Shown piece by piece: positions 48,208 to 58,257 of a stretch of DNA of 64,000 bases. Position 1 is the stretch's first letter. Every line of letters begins with the position of its first letter. Under the pieces are notes generated by a model. It searched no databases. It was not told where the DNA came from and worked only from the letters and a program-made list of their open reading frames with translations. The DNA lies in the NCBI RefSeq assembly GCF_018069805.1, contig NZ_JAGPYN010000018.1, forward strand, positions 27,394 to 91,393. Direction: 5' to 3'. The stretch comes from Pseudoalteromonas ostreae (GTDB lineage: Bacteria; Pseudomonadota; Gammaproteobacteria; Enterobacterales; Alteromonadaceae). The position numbers and the translations under genes are program-made.

Positions 48208-48237
48208 AGCCAACTATACAAAAAAGTATAGTTGGCT
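48208..48237 (-). terminator. Terminator between zapE and gor (acting on gor)
   Basis: AGCCAACTATAC and GTATAGTTGGCT flank a six-base loop. On the minus strand it is followed by TTTTATTTT. On the plus strand the tail is less T-rich, but it may also stop zapE transcripts. Confidence 0.85.
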
Positions 48238-48283
48238 ATTAAAATTTTACAGACTTTAAAAAGGTGCGTATATCTTTTCTACA

Positions 48284-49648
48284 CTAACCTGTCATAGTAA
48301 CAAACTCTTCAGACCCAGTCGGGTGAATTGCGACTACAGAATCAAAATCTGCTTTGGTTGCGCCCATCTTCATGGCCACGGCAAAACCTTGGATCATTTC
48401 ATCAACCGCAAAGCCTAAGCCGTGCAAGCCAACTACTTTTTCATCATCACCTGCGCAAACCAGCATCATGTTGCAAGCTTGGCGGTGCTGGGTAACCGCT
48501 GTGTACATAGCTGCAAACGTTGATTTATACACTTTTACGTTTTCGCTACCGTACTGTGAAATTGCTTCTTGCTCAGTTAAACCAATCGTTCCAATCGGCG
48601 GGTGACTAAATACTACCGTTGGCACTAAGCTGTAATCCATTTTTAAATCATCAGGTAGTTTTTTATTAAATAAACGCTCTGATAAAGTACGACCTGCTTT
48701 TACCGCTACAGGGGTAAGCTCTATACCGCCTTCAATAATATCGCCTACAGCATAAACATTTTTAGCCGTGGTATTTTGGTATTCGTCTACCTTTACGTAA
48801 CCGCCTTCGTTTACTTTAACCCCCGCTGCCGCTAGGTTAATTTTATCTGTGGTAGGGGTACGGCCAATGGCCCAAATAACTTGATCAACGTTTTGGCTAT
48901 AACCATTTTCAAAGTGGATAGTTAAGCTGCCATCGCTTTCTTTAACCACTTCTTTGGGTAGGCATTCGGTATGCAGTGTAGGCCCTTCTTTAGCCATAAT
49001 ATCAACAAGCGTGTCGATGATATATGGGTCAAAAGTGCGCAGAGGCTTATTTTTACGCACAAATAAATGGGTTTCTGTACCTAGGCTGTGCAGCACTCCG
49101 GCGATTTCTACCGCGATATAACCGGCACCAACAACGGCAACGCGTTTTGGTTGTTCATTCAGTTCAAAAAAGCCATTTGAATCGATACCGTGTTCAGCAC
49201 CTGAGATATTTGGAATGCTAGGGCGACCGCCTACGGCTACTAAAATATGCTCGGCGGTGTAGTGTTCGCCGTCTACTTCGACCGTTTTACTGTCAACAAA
49301 TTTAGCGAAGCCTTTAATAACTGTTACGCCGTTTTTAGCAAGGCCGTTGTCATAACCTTTATGAATACGGCTAATATAGGCTTCACGGCTTTCTACTAGC
49401 TTGCTCCAGTTAAACTCTTTTACTTCAATATTAAAGCCATAATCAGGAGCGTATAAGTTAATTGCTTCAGCAACTTGAGCGCCATGCCACATCACTTTTT
49501 TTGGCACACAGCCTACATTTACACATGTACCGCCCATGTGTTTTGCTTCAATTAGTGCCACTTTCGCGCCACGCATTGCTGCACGGTTAGCTGACGCTAT
49601 TCCGCCGCTGCCGCCGCCAATTGCAATGTAATCAAAATGCTGAGCCAT
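48284..49648 (-). CDS. gor: Glutathione-disulfide reductase
   Basis: A 454-residue flavoprotein disulfide reductase. [14 protein letters not shown] binds FAD, the redox-active disulfide is [27 protein letters not shown] binds NADPH, and the C-terminal catalytic [11 protein letters not shown] supplies the His-Glu pair. [14 protein letters not shown] has the arginines that select NADPH. It keeps glutathione reduced. It is divergent from prlC, matching the gor-prlC neighbourhood of enterics. Confidence 0.96.
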   Translation of the reverse strand: MAQHFDYIAIGGGSGGIASANRAAMRGAKVALIEAKHMGGTCVNVGCVPKKVMWHGAQVAEAINLYAPDYGFNIEVKEFNWSKLVESREAYISRIHKGYDNGLAKNGVTVIKGFAKFVDSKTVEVDGEHYTAEHILVAVGGRPSIPNISGAEHGIDSNGFFELNEQPKRVAVVGAGYIAVEIAGVLHSLGTETHLFVRKNKPLRTFDPYIIDTLVDIMAKEGPTLHTECLPKEVVKESDGSLTIHFENGYSQNVDQVIWAIGRTPTTDKINLAAAGVKVNEGGYVKVDEYQNTTAKNVYAVGDIIEGGIELTPVAVKAGRTLSERLFNKKLPDDLKMDYSLVPTVVFSHPPIGTIGLTEQEAISQYGSENVKVYKSTFAAMYTAVTQHRQACNMMLVCAGDDEKVVGLHGLGFAVDEMIQGFAVAMKMGATKADFDSVVAIHPTGSEEFVTMTG

Positions 49649-49778
49649 AGTTATTCCTCAAGTTTATATAAACGTATTTATCCGATAATAACACATGAAA
49701 GACCCGTTAAAAGCCCCTTGTATTTCGAGACGTATGCCCCAACTTAAAAATCATATTCGAAACGATTTGAGAGCTAAC

Positions 49779-51830
49779 ATGAGCGATTTACAAAATAACC
49801 CACTAATAGGCCTTGAAGGCTTACCGCCGTTTTCAAAAATTAAGCCAGAGCATGTTGTGCCAGCGCTAAAAGCGGGCATTAGTGAATGCCGCGCTAAGAT
49901 AGACGAAGTGTTGGCTAATAAATCATTCACTTGGCAGGATTTAGTGTTACCTCTTGAAGAAGTTGACGATAAATTGTCGCGAATGTTTTCTCCGGTATCG
50001 CATATGAACTCTGTAGTTAATAGCGATGAATTACGTGAAGCGTACGAACAATGTTTACCACTTATTTCAGAGTATTCAACCTTTGTTGGTCAACACCAAG
50101 GGTTGTATGAAGCCTACAATGCACTGCACAACAGTGATGAATTTAAAACATTAAGTACGGCAGAACAAAAAACGATTACTAATGCATTGCGTAGCTTTGA
50201 ATTATCGGGCATCGCCTTGGCGCCTGAGCAGCAAAAGCGCTACGGCGAGATCAGTGCACGTTTATCAGAACTTGCGGCTAAATTTGGTAATAACGTGATG
50301 GATGCCACATTGGCTTGGCAAAAGCACATTACTGATGAAAGCGAGCTCGCAGGTTTACCTGAGTCGGCATTAGCGCTAGCGGCAGATACAGCTGCAAGCA
50401 AAGAATTGGACGGCTGGGTATTTACTCTTGATTTCCCGTCTTACTTACCGATCATGACTTATGCTGATAACCGCGAATTACGCGAAGAGACGTATACGGC
50501 ATTTGCAACACGCGCATCTGATCAAGGCCCACATGCTGGTCAGTTTGATAACTCTGAGATCATGAGCGAAGAACTCGCGCTGCGTCATGAAATTGCGCAA
50601 CTGTTAGGTTTTGCCAGTTATGCTGAAAAATCATTAGCCACAAAAATGGCTGAAACACCAGAGCAAGTATTCTCATTTTTAGAAGACTTAGCTGCTAAAT
50701 CTAAACCTCAAGCTGAGCAAGAGCTCGCTGAGCTGCAAGCTTACGCTAAAGAAAAACATGGCATTGAGCAACTCGCTGCGTGGGATTACGGTTATTACGG
50801 TGAAAAGCTTAAACAAGAGAAATACGCAATATCAGACGAAGTACTGCGCCCGTATTTCCCTGCAGATAAAGTACTAAGCGGCTTGTTTGAAACAGTAAAT
50901 CGTTTATTTGGTATTAGTGTTAAAGAGTTAAAAGACATTGATACTTACCATAAAGATGTACGCTTTTTTGAAATTTACGACAGTAGCAATACCTTGCGTG
51001 GTCGTTTTTATCTTGATTTATACGCGCGTGATCACAAACGCGGTGGCGCGTGGATGGATGACTGCATGGGCCGTAAAGTACGCGCCAATGGCGAGTTACA
51101 AACGCCTGTAGCGTATTTAGTGTGTAACTTTAATAAAGCGGTTGGCGATAAGCCTGCACTGTTTACTCATAACGAAGTCACCACTTTATTCCATGAGTTT
51201 GGCCATGGTATTCACCATATGCTAACCCAAGTTGATGCCGCGCCAGTTGCGGGTATTAATGGTGTTGCATGGGATGCTGTTGAGCTGCCAAGTCAGTTTT
51301 TAGAAAACTGGTGTTATGAAGAAGAAGCACTTAACTTTATTTCAGGTCACTATGAAAGCGGAGAGTCATTGCCTAAAGAGTTATTGGATAAGTTACTAGC
51401 CGCTAAAAATTATAACTCAGGCATGCAAATGCTGCGTCAAATCGAGTTCTCGTTATTTGATTTTAGAATTCATAACGATTATCAAGCGGGTGAAGAATGC
51501 CAAATTCAAGCGCGTTTAGATGAAGTACGTAGCCATACGTCAGTTGTTAAAGCACCAGAGTTTAACCGTTTTCAACATGGTTTTAGCCATATCTTTGCTG
51601 GTGGTTATAGCGCGGGTTATTATTCGTATAAATGGGCTGAAGTGCTCTCAGCTGATGCGTTTTCCAAATTTGAAGAAGAAGGTATTTTTAACCCACAAAC
51701 TGGGCAAGCTTTTATGCAGCATATTTTAGAAAAAGGCGGCAGTGAAGAGCCAATGGAGTTGTTTAAAAACTTCCGTGGTCGTGAGCCAAGTGTCGATGCA
51801 CTATTGCGCCACAGTGGTATTGCAGCTTAA
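49779..51830 (+). CDS. prlC: Oligopeptidase A
   Basis: A 683-residue M3A metallopeptidase. FHEFGHGIHHMLT contains the zinc-binding HExxH, and GVAWDAVELPSQFLENW is the second conserved block. It degrades signal peptides and short peptides in the cytoplasm. The frame is open from 49695, but ATG 49779 gives the E. coli length (680). A strong terminator follows. Confidence 0.96.
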   Translation: MSDLQNNPLIGLEGLPPFSKIKPEHVVPALKAGISECRAKIDEVLANKSFTWQDLVLPLEEVDDKLSRMFSPVSHMNSVVNSDELREAYEQCLPLISEYSTFVGQHQGLYEAYNALHNSDEFKTLSTAEQKTITNALRSFELSGIALAPEQQKRYGEISARLSELAAKFGNNVMDATLAWQKHITDESELAGLPESALALAADTAASKELDGWVFTLDFPSYLPIMTYADNRELREETYTAFATRASDQGPHAGQFDNSEIMSEELALRHEIAQLLGFASYAEKSLATKMAETPEQVFSFLEDLAAKSKPQAEQELAELQAYAKEKHGIEQLAAWDYGYYGEKLKQEKYAISDEVLRPYFPADKVLSGLFETVNRLFGISVKELKDIDTYHKDVRFFEIYDSSNTLRGRFYLDLYARDHKRGGAWMDDCMGRKVRANGELQTPVAYLVCNFNKAVGDKPALFTHNEVTTLFHEFGHGIHHMLTQVDAAPVAGINGVAWDAVELPSQFLENWCYEEEALNFISGHYESGESLPKELLDKLLAAKNYNSGMQMLRQIEFSLFDFRIHNDYQAGEECQIQARLDEVRSHTSVVKAPEFNRFQHGFSHIFAGGYSAGYYSYKWAEVLSADAFSKFEEEGIFNPQTGQAFMQHILEKGGSEEPMELFKNFRGREPSVDALLRHSGIAA

Positions 51831-51850
51831 GCACTACGTATACTGGATAT

Positions 51851-51875
51851 AAAAAGCGCCGTTTGGCGCTTTTTT
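51851..51875 (+). terminator. Rho-independent terminator after prlC
   Basis: AAAAAGCGCC, GTTT, GGCGCTTTTTT. Confidence 0.92.
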
Positions 51876-51955
51876 ACTATTTAGAGTAATAAATTGTCGC
51901 AAAATCAGGGCTCCGTACTATGCTTTTTTAAGTAATTAATAAAAAGGAATTGGGT

Positions 51956-53137
51956 ATGACAAAACTGGTACTGGCGATTGATGATGATAAATATGTTCAT
52001 CGAGTAATAGAGGAATCATTAGCGGGGTTTTGTCAGTTAATTCATGCTAAAAATGGCGAAGAAGGTTTAAGGCAAGCTTATAAATATAGCCCTGACATTA
52101 TTCTATTGGATGTTGAAATGCCCGGTAAAACGGGCTATGAAGTGTGTCGTGAGCTGAAAAGTAATGAGCAAACCAAAGATACCCCAGTAATGTTTTTGTC
52201 GGGTAAAAGCGAATTACCAGAACGAGTTAAAGGCTATAACGCCGGTGCTGCCGATTACATTGTTAAACCTTTTAATGCTGAAGAATTAGTGGCACGTATT
52301 CGGGTGCTTTATCAGTATCGTCAGCATTCTATTAAGTTAAAAAATGATGTAGAGCGTGCGCAAAACACCGCTGAAATAGCCATGATTGACTCCGGCGATA
52401 TGGGTCGCATAATGCGTTATGTCGGGCAAACTTATCATGCTCATGATGTGCAATCATTATCGGCCTATTTTTTTGAATTTTTTCGACCGTTAAATCTCGA
52501 TGTGGTCGTGGCATTTTGGTATCAAGACGTAGGGGTTGTGTGTACTGATGACGGTGGTGTTTGTCCGTTAGAACAAGAGCTATTAGAAAAGCACCGCGAT
52601 TCAAACCGGTTTGTTGATTTTAGTAGTCGTACTATTGTTAACTACCCTAAAGTGTCTATTTTAATTAAAAATATGCCTTTAGATGATGTTGTGTTGTATG
52701 GCCGCTATAAAGATTTATTCCCGCATATTTTGGAAGTAACCAATGCTAAAATCCAAGATATGGAGGTAAACGAAAAAGCATTAGCTCAAGCGCATGCGGT
52801 TGGGAATGCTTTTAATGAGCTTTCTTCGCAATTATTTGTCAGTAGCGAAGCGCGCGAAGAAGCAGTCGCAAAACTAGCAACCCAGCTATCTGATTTACGC
52901 GCTCTTATGCAGCAAGATCCCACTTTTGCTACGCACCAAACCTTGGCACTGCAAGTTGAACAATTAGAGCAAACACAATTACAGTTAACTATCTTAAATG
53001 ATGATTTAACTTTTATTAAGCATCAGCTCAACCATATTATTGAATCGCGCAACGAATTGATCGACAGCTTGAGTAAAATTGCTACACCGGAGCACACTCA
53101 AGACATTACTTCGCAAACGGATATTGAGCTATTTTAG
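51956..53137 (+). CDS. Response regulator with CheY-like receiver and long C-terminal helical region
   Basis: A 393-residue protein. Residues 1-120 form a CheY-like receiver: acidic pocket Asp9-Asp11, phospho-acceptor Asp52 in IILLDVEMPGKTG, Ser in FLSGKS, Lys in YIVKPF. Residues about 125-260 are a globular part of unknown type (SGDMGRIMRYVGQTYHAHD). From about 270 to 380 is predicted coiled coil rich in Gln, Leu and Glu. No DNA-binding or catalytic output domain is recognised. It lies between prlC and rsmJ, which are adjacent in many relatives. ATG 51956 is chosen over TTG 51950 by distance from AAAAGGA. Confidence 0.8.
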   Translation: MTKLVLAIDDDKYVHRVIEESLAGFCQLIHAKNGEEGLRQAYKYSPDIILLDVEMPGKTGYEVCRELKSNEQTKDTPVMFLSGKSELPERVKGYNAGAADYIVKPFNAEELVARIRVLYQYRQHSIKLKNDVERAQNTAEIAMIDSGDMGRIMRYVGQTYHAHDVQSLSAYFFEFFRPLNLDVVVAFWYQDVGVVCTDDGGVCPLEQELLEKHRDSNRFVDFSSRTIVNYPKVSILIKNMPLDDVVLYGRYKDLFPHILEVTNAKIQDMEVNEKALAQAHAVGNAFNELSSQLFVSSEAREEAVAKLATQLSDLRALMQQDPTFATHQTLALQVEQLEQTQLQLTILNDDLTFIKHQLNHIIESRNELIDSLSKIATPEHTQDITSQTDIELF

Positions 53138-53194
53138 TGCTATAGCGCCAAGCAGTTGATATACTTCGCGAGCTATTTACGGTCGGAGTTTATT

Positions 53195-53950
53195 TTGGTT
53201 ATACAGTGTCTTTTTAAAGAAGTACGTCCTTATCTGAATGAAATTGAGCAGCGTTTTGGGCTTGTTGAGTGGGCGGCGCAAAGTGAAGGCTTTTCACTTC
53301 ATTATGATGATCAAGGATTATGCTTACGAAAAACCAATGAACCAAAACTTGGTGCTATTAGCGTTGACTTTGTTACTGGTGCAGTGGCTCATCGACGTAA
53401 ATTCGGTGGCGGTAAAGGGCAATCAATTGCGAAAGCGGTGGGTTTAAATAAAGGAGCGACCCCCGTTGTTCTAGATGCGACCGCAGGGCTTGGCCGTGAT
53501 GGTTTTGTATTGGCATCACTAGGTTGTAAAGTGATTTTACATGAGCGTCACCCAGTTGTTGCGGCCTTGCTTTATGATGGCTTGCAACGTGCTTATAGTG
53601 ATGCTGAAATTGGCTCGTGGATGAAGCAAAACATGAGCCTAGTGTTTGGCTCAAGCCATACGTTACTCGCGCAATGCGAAAGTATGCCTGATGTAGTTTA
53701 TTTGGATCCAATGTTTCCACACCGTGAAAAGTCAGCACTGGTTAAAAAAGAAATGCGGGTGTTTCAAGACTTAGTTGGTGCTGATAACGACGCCGATGAC
53801 TTACTTGAATTTGCCTACCCACTTGCCAGCAAGCGAGTGGTGGTTAAGCGCCCCGATTACGCACCGTTTTTAAACAACCAAACGCCAAGCATGCAAATAA
53901 AAACCAAGAAGAATCGCTTTGATGTGTATGTTAAAGCCGCTATGGTGTGA
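53195..53950 (+). CDS. rsmJ: 16S rRNA (guanine-1516-N2) methyltransferase RsmJ
   Basis: A 251-residue SAM-dependent methyltransferase. [25 protein letters not shown] and [20 protein letters not shown] (SAM-binding) are diagnostic, and [22 protein letters not shown] holds the catalytic DPMFP. It modifies G1516 of 16S rRNA. I start at TTG 53195, six bases after GGAG and giving the E. coli length; an upstream TTG at 53156 would add 13 residues. Confidence 0.93.
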   Translation: MVIQCLFKEVRPYLNEIEQRFGLVEWAAQSEGFSLHYDDQGLCLRKTNEPKLGAISVDFVTGAVAHRRKFGGGKGQSIAKAVGLNKGATPVVLDATAGLGRDGFVLASLGCKVILHERHPVVAALLYDGLQRAYSDAEIGSWMKQNMSLVFGSSHTLLAQCESMPDVVYLDPMFPHREKSALVKKEMRVFQDLVGADNDADDLLEFAYPLASKRVVVKRPDYAPFLNNQTPSMQIKTKKNRFDVYVKAAMV

Positions 53951-54071
53951 GGCTTTATTCGTATTTTTTAGTTTTGTTCCCATAAAGTTATAAGTGTTTC
54001 ATATCGGCTTTCATTAAATTGTCATAAATAGTTAATATTGTACGCGCAGTTACCCAAAGGAATTTAATTTC

Positions 54072-55997
54072 ATGCGCGTGTCATCATTCACTCGGTTGCT
54101 GGCTATTTTGCTGGCATTGGCTAGCCTGCTGTTAGGCGGAACCTTGTACTGGGCAAGTCAAACCTTAGTTAAACTCGAACAACAAGACCAATCTTATAAT
54201 CAATTAAAAAATAAAATACTTGTTGATTTAAAAGGCTTACTAGAAGATTACTTAGCACAGGGTGATAGTCAGTATTTAGGGAAAGCGTCGGATTTAATTA
54301 GCCAAGTAAAAGACACCCAGCTGGCCATTTTGCCAAGTGACTTAAAACAACAATTAAATAGCCAATTAAGCCAACTCGATACTGATATAAAAGGTAAGTA
54401 TCGTGCTTTAGGTAAACTGTCAGGGAATGAAACAGCATTGCTTGATAATGCACTTAGGCAAATGGCGGGCTCAGCTTCTTCATTAATTGGTTATGCTAAC
54501 AAAGCAGGGCAACAAAATACTAACGCGCAGGCTTATTATCAGCTTGCCAGTGATTACTACCGCGAAGTGGCAAATTTGTCGTTGTTTACTTATCAGCTAA
54601 TGCTTAGCTTTGATCAAGGCACACAAACCAACTTACAACAAAGTATTGCTAACTTAAACCGTTTAGCAAAGCAGATTGACGAGCTTGAAAACTTAGGCGT
54701 TATGAGTGAAGTTGATGAAGATAGTTTGTTTATAGATGAAGAAGCCGAAGATTTAGCAGGTGAAATTAAGGCAGAGCTAAGAAGCTGGCCGAACCGCTAC
54801 CCACGTGATTTAGAAAACACCATTGCACAAGCTCAGCAGCGTCAAACAGGCATACAGGCTCTGCGCAAACAGATCAGTACACTTTCTGACACGGTGATAA
54901 ATGCTGAGCAGCAACTTAAAATTCAGCAAGGTACGTTAAAGCAGCGAGTATTCGTAGTGTTTTGTATTGCCATTGGCATGTTGGTTGTATTGGCTGTTGG
55001 TGTTTACTTTGTACAGCGAAATCAAGTATTAACCCCGCTTCGTCAATTACGTGATGGCTTTGCATTTTTAATCGAAAGTAACGAATTAAAAAATATTGAA
55101 AGTAGTAACTCAAAAACAGAAGTTGGTGAAATAGCTAGTTACTTTAACCAGTTAATTGAGCGTCAACGGTTAGAGGCTGAAGAGCGTGCACAAATGCTCA
55201 AGGTGATTAACGATTTTATGCAAGAAATGAGCGAGCATCTACATACGATAAGTCAGCAAACAGATGTCAGTCATCATCAAGTTGAACAAAATCAAGAATT
55301 ATTGGCTGATATTCAACATATTGGTGAGCAAGTAAATGATATAAACGGCAAAGTAGCAGATAACGCCAAGCATACGTTTTCAGCTATGGAGCAAAGTTTA
55401 GGGTTTGCCCAAAACATGCTTAGTGCTAGCTCAAATACACAACAGCGGGTGGATCAAGGTTTACATAGCTTGCAAGAGTTACTCAGTGGTGTACAAGACG
55501 TAGGAAAAGTTATTGAAGTGATCCGCAATATTGCAGATCAAACTAATTTGCTGGCACTCAATGCTGCGATCGAATCAGCGCGCGCAGGTGAACATGGCCG
55601 TGGTTTTGCTGTGGTTGCAGATGAAGTGCGCAAGTTAGCTCGGCAAACACAAGGTTCGTTGAGTGATATTAATAATCAGCTCAATCTATTGAGTGAAAAC
55701 TCTACTATGGTGTCAACGCAAATATCTGCACTAGCTGATGATGCTCAATTGCAAACCGATAATGCCCAAGAGCTGAAACGAAACTCCGAAGGGGTAGCTC
55801 ATAATGCACAGGATGCTAATAAAGTCGCTTTTGATGCAATGGAGTTGGCAAAGCAGCAAAACTCATTGTTAGAGAACTTCAGCCAGTCAATGCAAAGTAT
55901 GAAAGGGCAGGTGAGTGAATCCAGTTTATTAGTGGCTGATATTCATCAGCGTTTACAGCAGCAAATGCATACTATTCGCAGTAGTTTAGGATTGTAA
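54072..55997 (+). CDS. Methyl-accepting chemotaxis protein
   Basis: A 641-residue transmembrane chemoreceptor. TM1 lies at about 8-30 and TM2 at about 297-318 ([21 protein letters not shown]), with a helical periplasmic sensor of about 260 residues between them that has no recognised ligand motif. A HAMP domain follows TM2. The signalling tip is [44 protein letters not shown] sequence. It would signal to CheA/CheW. No che genes are nearby. There is no obvious C-terminal NWETF-like pentapeptide, so methylation would rely on other receptors. Confidence 0.92.
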   Translation: MRVSSFTRLLAILLALASLLLGGTLYWASQTLVKLEQQDQSYNQLKNKILVDLKGLLEDYLAQGDSQYLGKASDLISQVKDTQLAILPSDLKQQLNSQLSQLDTDIKGKYRALGKLSGNETALLDNALRQMAGSASSLIGYANKAGQQNTNAQAYYQLASDYYREVANLSLFTYQLMLSFDQGTQTNLQQSIANLNRLAKQIDELENLGVMSEVDEDSLFIDEEAEDLAGEIKAELRSWPNRYPRDLENTIAQAQQRQTGIQALRKQISTLSDTVINAEQQLKIQQGTLKQRVFVVFCIAIGMLVVLAVGVYFVQRNQVLTPLRQLRDGFAFLIESNELKNIESSNSKTEVGEIASYFNQLIERQRLEAEERAQMLKVINDFMQEMSEHLHTISQQTDVSHHQVEQNQELLADIQHIGEQVNDINGKVADNAKHTFSAMEQSLGFAQNMLSASSNTQQRVDQGLHSLQELLSGVQDVGKVIEVIRNIADQTNLLALNAAIESARAGEHGRGFAVVADEVRKLARQTQGSLSDINNQLNLLSENSTMVSTQISALADDAQLQTDNAQELKRNSEGVAHNAQDANKVAFDAMELAKQQNSLLENFSQSMQSMKGQVSESSLLVADIHQRLQQQMHTIRSSLGL

Positions 55998-56102
55998 CTT
56001 TGCTTGCAAAGGCACAGTTACTCGCAACTCGATGTTAGGGTTGCTTGCGCTTTTGTGCTATTTTGGTGTTGTTCAAAACCCATCACTTTAAAAGGAAATA
56101 TC

Positions 56103-56576
56103 ATGATTTCTCAAGGTCAAACATTACCAGCCGTTAGTCTTACACAGCTTACTGACGACGGTATGCAAACACTTACCAATGAAACACTTTTTGCAGGTAA
56201 AAAAGTGGTGTTATTTGCAGTGCCAGGCGCGTTTACACCTACCTGTTCAAATGCACATTTACCTGAATTTATTACTCTAGCAGATAAAATAAAAGCCAAA
56301 GACGTTGACGCTATTTACTGTATATCAGTAAACGATGCGTTTGTAATGAAAGCATGGGGTGAGCAACATAATGCTCAAGCAATCGAGATGCTTGCCGATG
56401 GCGATGCGAGCTTTACCAAAGCACTTGGTTTAGATAAAGACACAGCAGCATTTGGTGGCGTACGCTCAACGCGTTATGCGATGATTGTTGAAGATCAGCA
56501 AGTCACAGGTTTATTTGTCGAACAAGATAAAGAGTTTGCAGTAAGTCGCGCAGAAGCGGTACTTGAAAAGCTTTAA
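56103..56576 (+). CDS. Peroxiredoxin, Prx5-like
   Basis: A 157-residue thioredoxin-fold peroxidase. VVLFAVPGAFTPTCSNAHLPEF contains the peroxidatic Cys and the PxxxTxxC motif of the Prx5 subfamily; YCISVNDAFVMKAWGEQ follows. It reduces hydrogen peroxide or organic peroxides, usually with glutaredoxin/glutathione. ATG 56103 has AAGGAAA upstream; the longer frame from 56004 is not needed. Confidence 0.94.
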   Translation: MISQGQTLPAVSLTQLTDDGMQTLTNETLFAGKKVVLFAVPGAFTPTCSNAHLPEFITLADKIKAKDVDAIYCISVNDAFVMKAWGEQHNAQAIEMLADGDASFTKALGLDKDTAAFGGVRSTRYAMIVEDQQVTGLFVEQDKEFAVSRAEAVLEKL

Positions 56577-56983
56577 AAAACAACACTGATTGGCATAGGG
56601 TTTAATACAAATCCTATGCTTTACAGCTTATTATGGCTGGTATTTTTGGTTTTGCGCTATTTCGTTTGCTTTATGTGTAAAGGCTCAAAACTGACTGGTT
56701 TGAAATCACAGGCACTCTTAAAAACTACTCTTAGCTTCTTATAATCCTCTCCCTCCCAAAAAACTTATTATTTTTTGATTTTTTTAGCTGTAATGCTTTG
56801 TAATAGACATAAATCAAAAATGCCATATTATTATTCCCTTTAATGTGGACAAATTAAAGCCGTTAAGCATTAATGAAAAAAGATTGCTTTGTTGTTGGTT
56901 TTTGTGCTTTTTTTGTGCTCTGATTGTTCACATAGTTTCTAATTCTACGTCATCGCTTCGTAAATTCAATTTAACGCGGAGAG
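56577..56983. other. 407-base AT-rich spacer before the eCIS-linked sigma factor gene
   Basis: GCATAGG/CCTATGC at 56593-56619 is a probable weak terminator of the peroxiredoxin gene. The rest is AT-rich. The 100 bases before the sigma gene contain TGTTCACATAG and CTACGTCATC, which might be ECF promoter parts, but I cannot establish a consensus. No gene, tRNA or attachment site is visible at this edge of the eCIS region. Confidence 0.5.
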
Positions 56984-57550
56984 ATGATGTTATTATCAAG
57001 GAACTTCCACACAAGTGATCAGTATGAAACTAATCCTCATCTAAAGTTTTGGGTTATTTGGTCTGATTATGAAGATCGAATTCGTGCTTGTTGTTATAAG
57101 TGGTTACATAGTGACAGAGGCAAAGTTGAAGACGCGATGGCACAAGCTTGTGAAAAAGCACTCACAGTGTATGTACAAGATAGTTCAAAAATAGAAAACA
57201 TGTTTGCTTGGCTGTGCCGCATAACGCACAATATTTGCATGGATATACATCGCTTAAACACTAAAGAAAGCGACTTAGTAAAGCGAGTTAGTGGTTCCCC
57301 ATCACAATTTTATTTCACCGAAAACTATTCAAAAACACTAGAAAGTGAATATGAACGTGACCAATTATATCAAAAACTAACCGACGCAATTAATAGCTTA
57401 CCTTATGACTTAAAACAGGTGATCCAATATAAATTTATTTATGAGATGGAATACTCTGAAATAGCACTCCAACTACAAATCAGCCAAGAAAATGCGAGAA
57501 AACGTGTACAACTGGCGCGAAAAAAGCTAAGTGCGTTGCAGTATGCGTAA
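56984..57550 (+). CDS. ECF-like RNA polymerase sigma factor
   Basis: A 188-residue sigma-70-family protein with only regions 2 and 4. Region 2 spans about 25-95 (AMAQACEKALTVYV; MFAWLCRITHNICMDIHR). Region 4 spans about 130-185, with helix-turn-helix YSEIALQLQISQENARKRVQLARKKL. It lies 30 bases before a terminator-like hairpin and about 190 bases before the NusG-like gene that opens the eCIS operon, so it probably controls that operon. No anti-sigma gene is adjacent. Two ATGs (56984, 56987) follow GCGGAGAG; the second is better spaced. Confidence 0.85.
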   Translation: MMLLSRNFHTSDQYETNPHLKFWVIWSDYEDRIRACCYKWLHSDRGKVEDAMAQACEKALTVYVQDSSKIENMFAWLCRITHNICMDIHRLNTKESDLVKRVSGSPSQFYFTENYSKTLESEYERDQLYQKLTDAINSLPYDLKQVIQYKFIYEMEYSEIALQLQISQENARKRVQLARKKLSALQYA

Positions 57551-57579
57551 CCTATATGTCTAGGTCATAGCTTTACTTG

Positions 57580-57651
57580 GGTTTTTAACCACAAAAATAA
57601 TTAAAAACCTTTTTCACAAACCAAGGAATATCCCGTTATTTAGGTAACGGG
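57580..57651 (+). promoter_or_regulatory. Two-hairpin leader between sigma factor and NusG-like genes
   Basis: First hairpin: GGTTTTTAA and TTAAAAACC (57580-57609) around a 12-base loop, followed at once by TTTTT, a weak terminator or attenuator. Second hairpin: CCCGTTA and TAACGGG (57632-57651) around TTTAGG. Both precede the NusG/RfaH-like gene. GGCGGAGCTTGG at 57715-57726 weakly recalls the RfaH ops element. Role in antitermination is inferred. Confidence 0.55.
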
Positions 57652-57739
57652 GGATCTGAGCAAGATACCCAAATTCAAATCGAACATTCGCATCATCTTA
57701 ACTGGGATTGATGTGGCGGAGCTTGGCTGGAGCATTAAA

Positions 57740-58255
57740 ATGAAAAATGAAAGGCAGTGGTTTGTGGTTTATACCAAAGCTAATAGTGAAAAAAAGTTTG
57801 CTGTGCAGGTCAATCTTTTACAAAGTGATTGTGAAGCCTTTTTACCTTTAATAGAGCAGACCCGCCAATGGAGTGACCGAACCAAGCTGATTAGCGTACC
57901 GTTATTCAAATCATATGTGTTTGTTTATATTGATGGTAATGAATACCAGCAATTAAAACGTCTACCAGGTTTTGTTTCATATATTAAATTTAATAATTTT
58001 CCTGCTGTTATTACACCGCAAGAAATGGAAAAAATTCAACGTTTTTTAGCTACAGGCAAGGTAGTTGAGGTAGCGCATAATCATTTACTCGTAGGTACTA
58101 AAGTTGAAATTGTTAGTGGGAGTTTGCAAGGGTATTGCGGCACGTTGGTTGAGCGACGTAATCAGCAATTGGTAGCGATTGAAGTGGAAGGGTTAGCGCA
58201 AAGCATGATGTTGACTTTACCAGAGGCGCTATTGAAACCGATTATAGAGGTATAA
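57740..58255 (+). CDS. NusG/RfaH-like transcription antiterminator
   Basis: A 171-residue NusG paralogue. The NGN domain runs from RQWFVVYTKANSEKKFAVQV to about residue 105, with PLFKSYVFVYID in the centre (RfaH/UpxY-type). A C-terminal KOW domain follows (VGTKVEIVSGSLQGYCGTLVE). Such specialised NusG proteins bind paused polymerase at defined sites and let it read through long operons. In Serratia the RfaH-like AnfA1 controls the Afp injection system. Here the gene is in cis, two bases before the lysozyme gene. ATG 57740 with GGAG upstream is chosen over GTG 57713. Confidence 0.85.
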   Translation: MKNERQWFVVYTKANSEKKFAVQVNLLQSDCEAFLPLIEQTRQWSDRTKLISVPLFKSYVFVYIDGNEYQQLKRLPGFVSYIKFNNFPAVITPQEMEKIQRFLATGKVVEVAHNHLLVGTKVEIVSGSLQGYCGTLVERRNQQLVAIEVEGLAQSMMLTLPEALLKPIIEV

Positions 58256-58257
58256 GC

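Noticed and set aside
56880..56983. Autoregulated ECF promoter before the sigma factor gene
   Set aside because: No convincing -35/-10 pair, and no matching motif was found before the downstream eCIS genes.
57715..57726. GGCGGAGCTTGG as an ops element for an RfaH-like protein
   Set aside because: It differs from the enteric ops sequence by at least one missing base, and no similar copy was seen ahead of 61394 or 63758. Mentioned only as a weak candidate.
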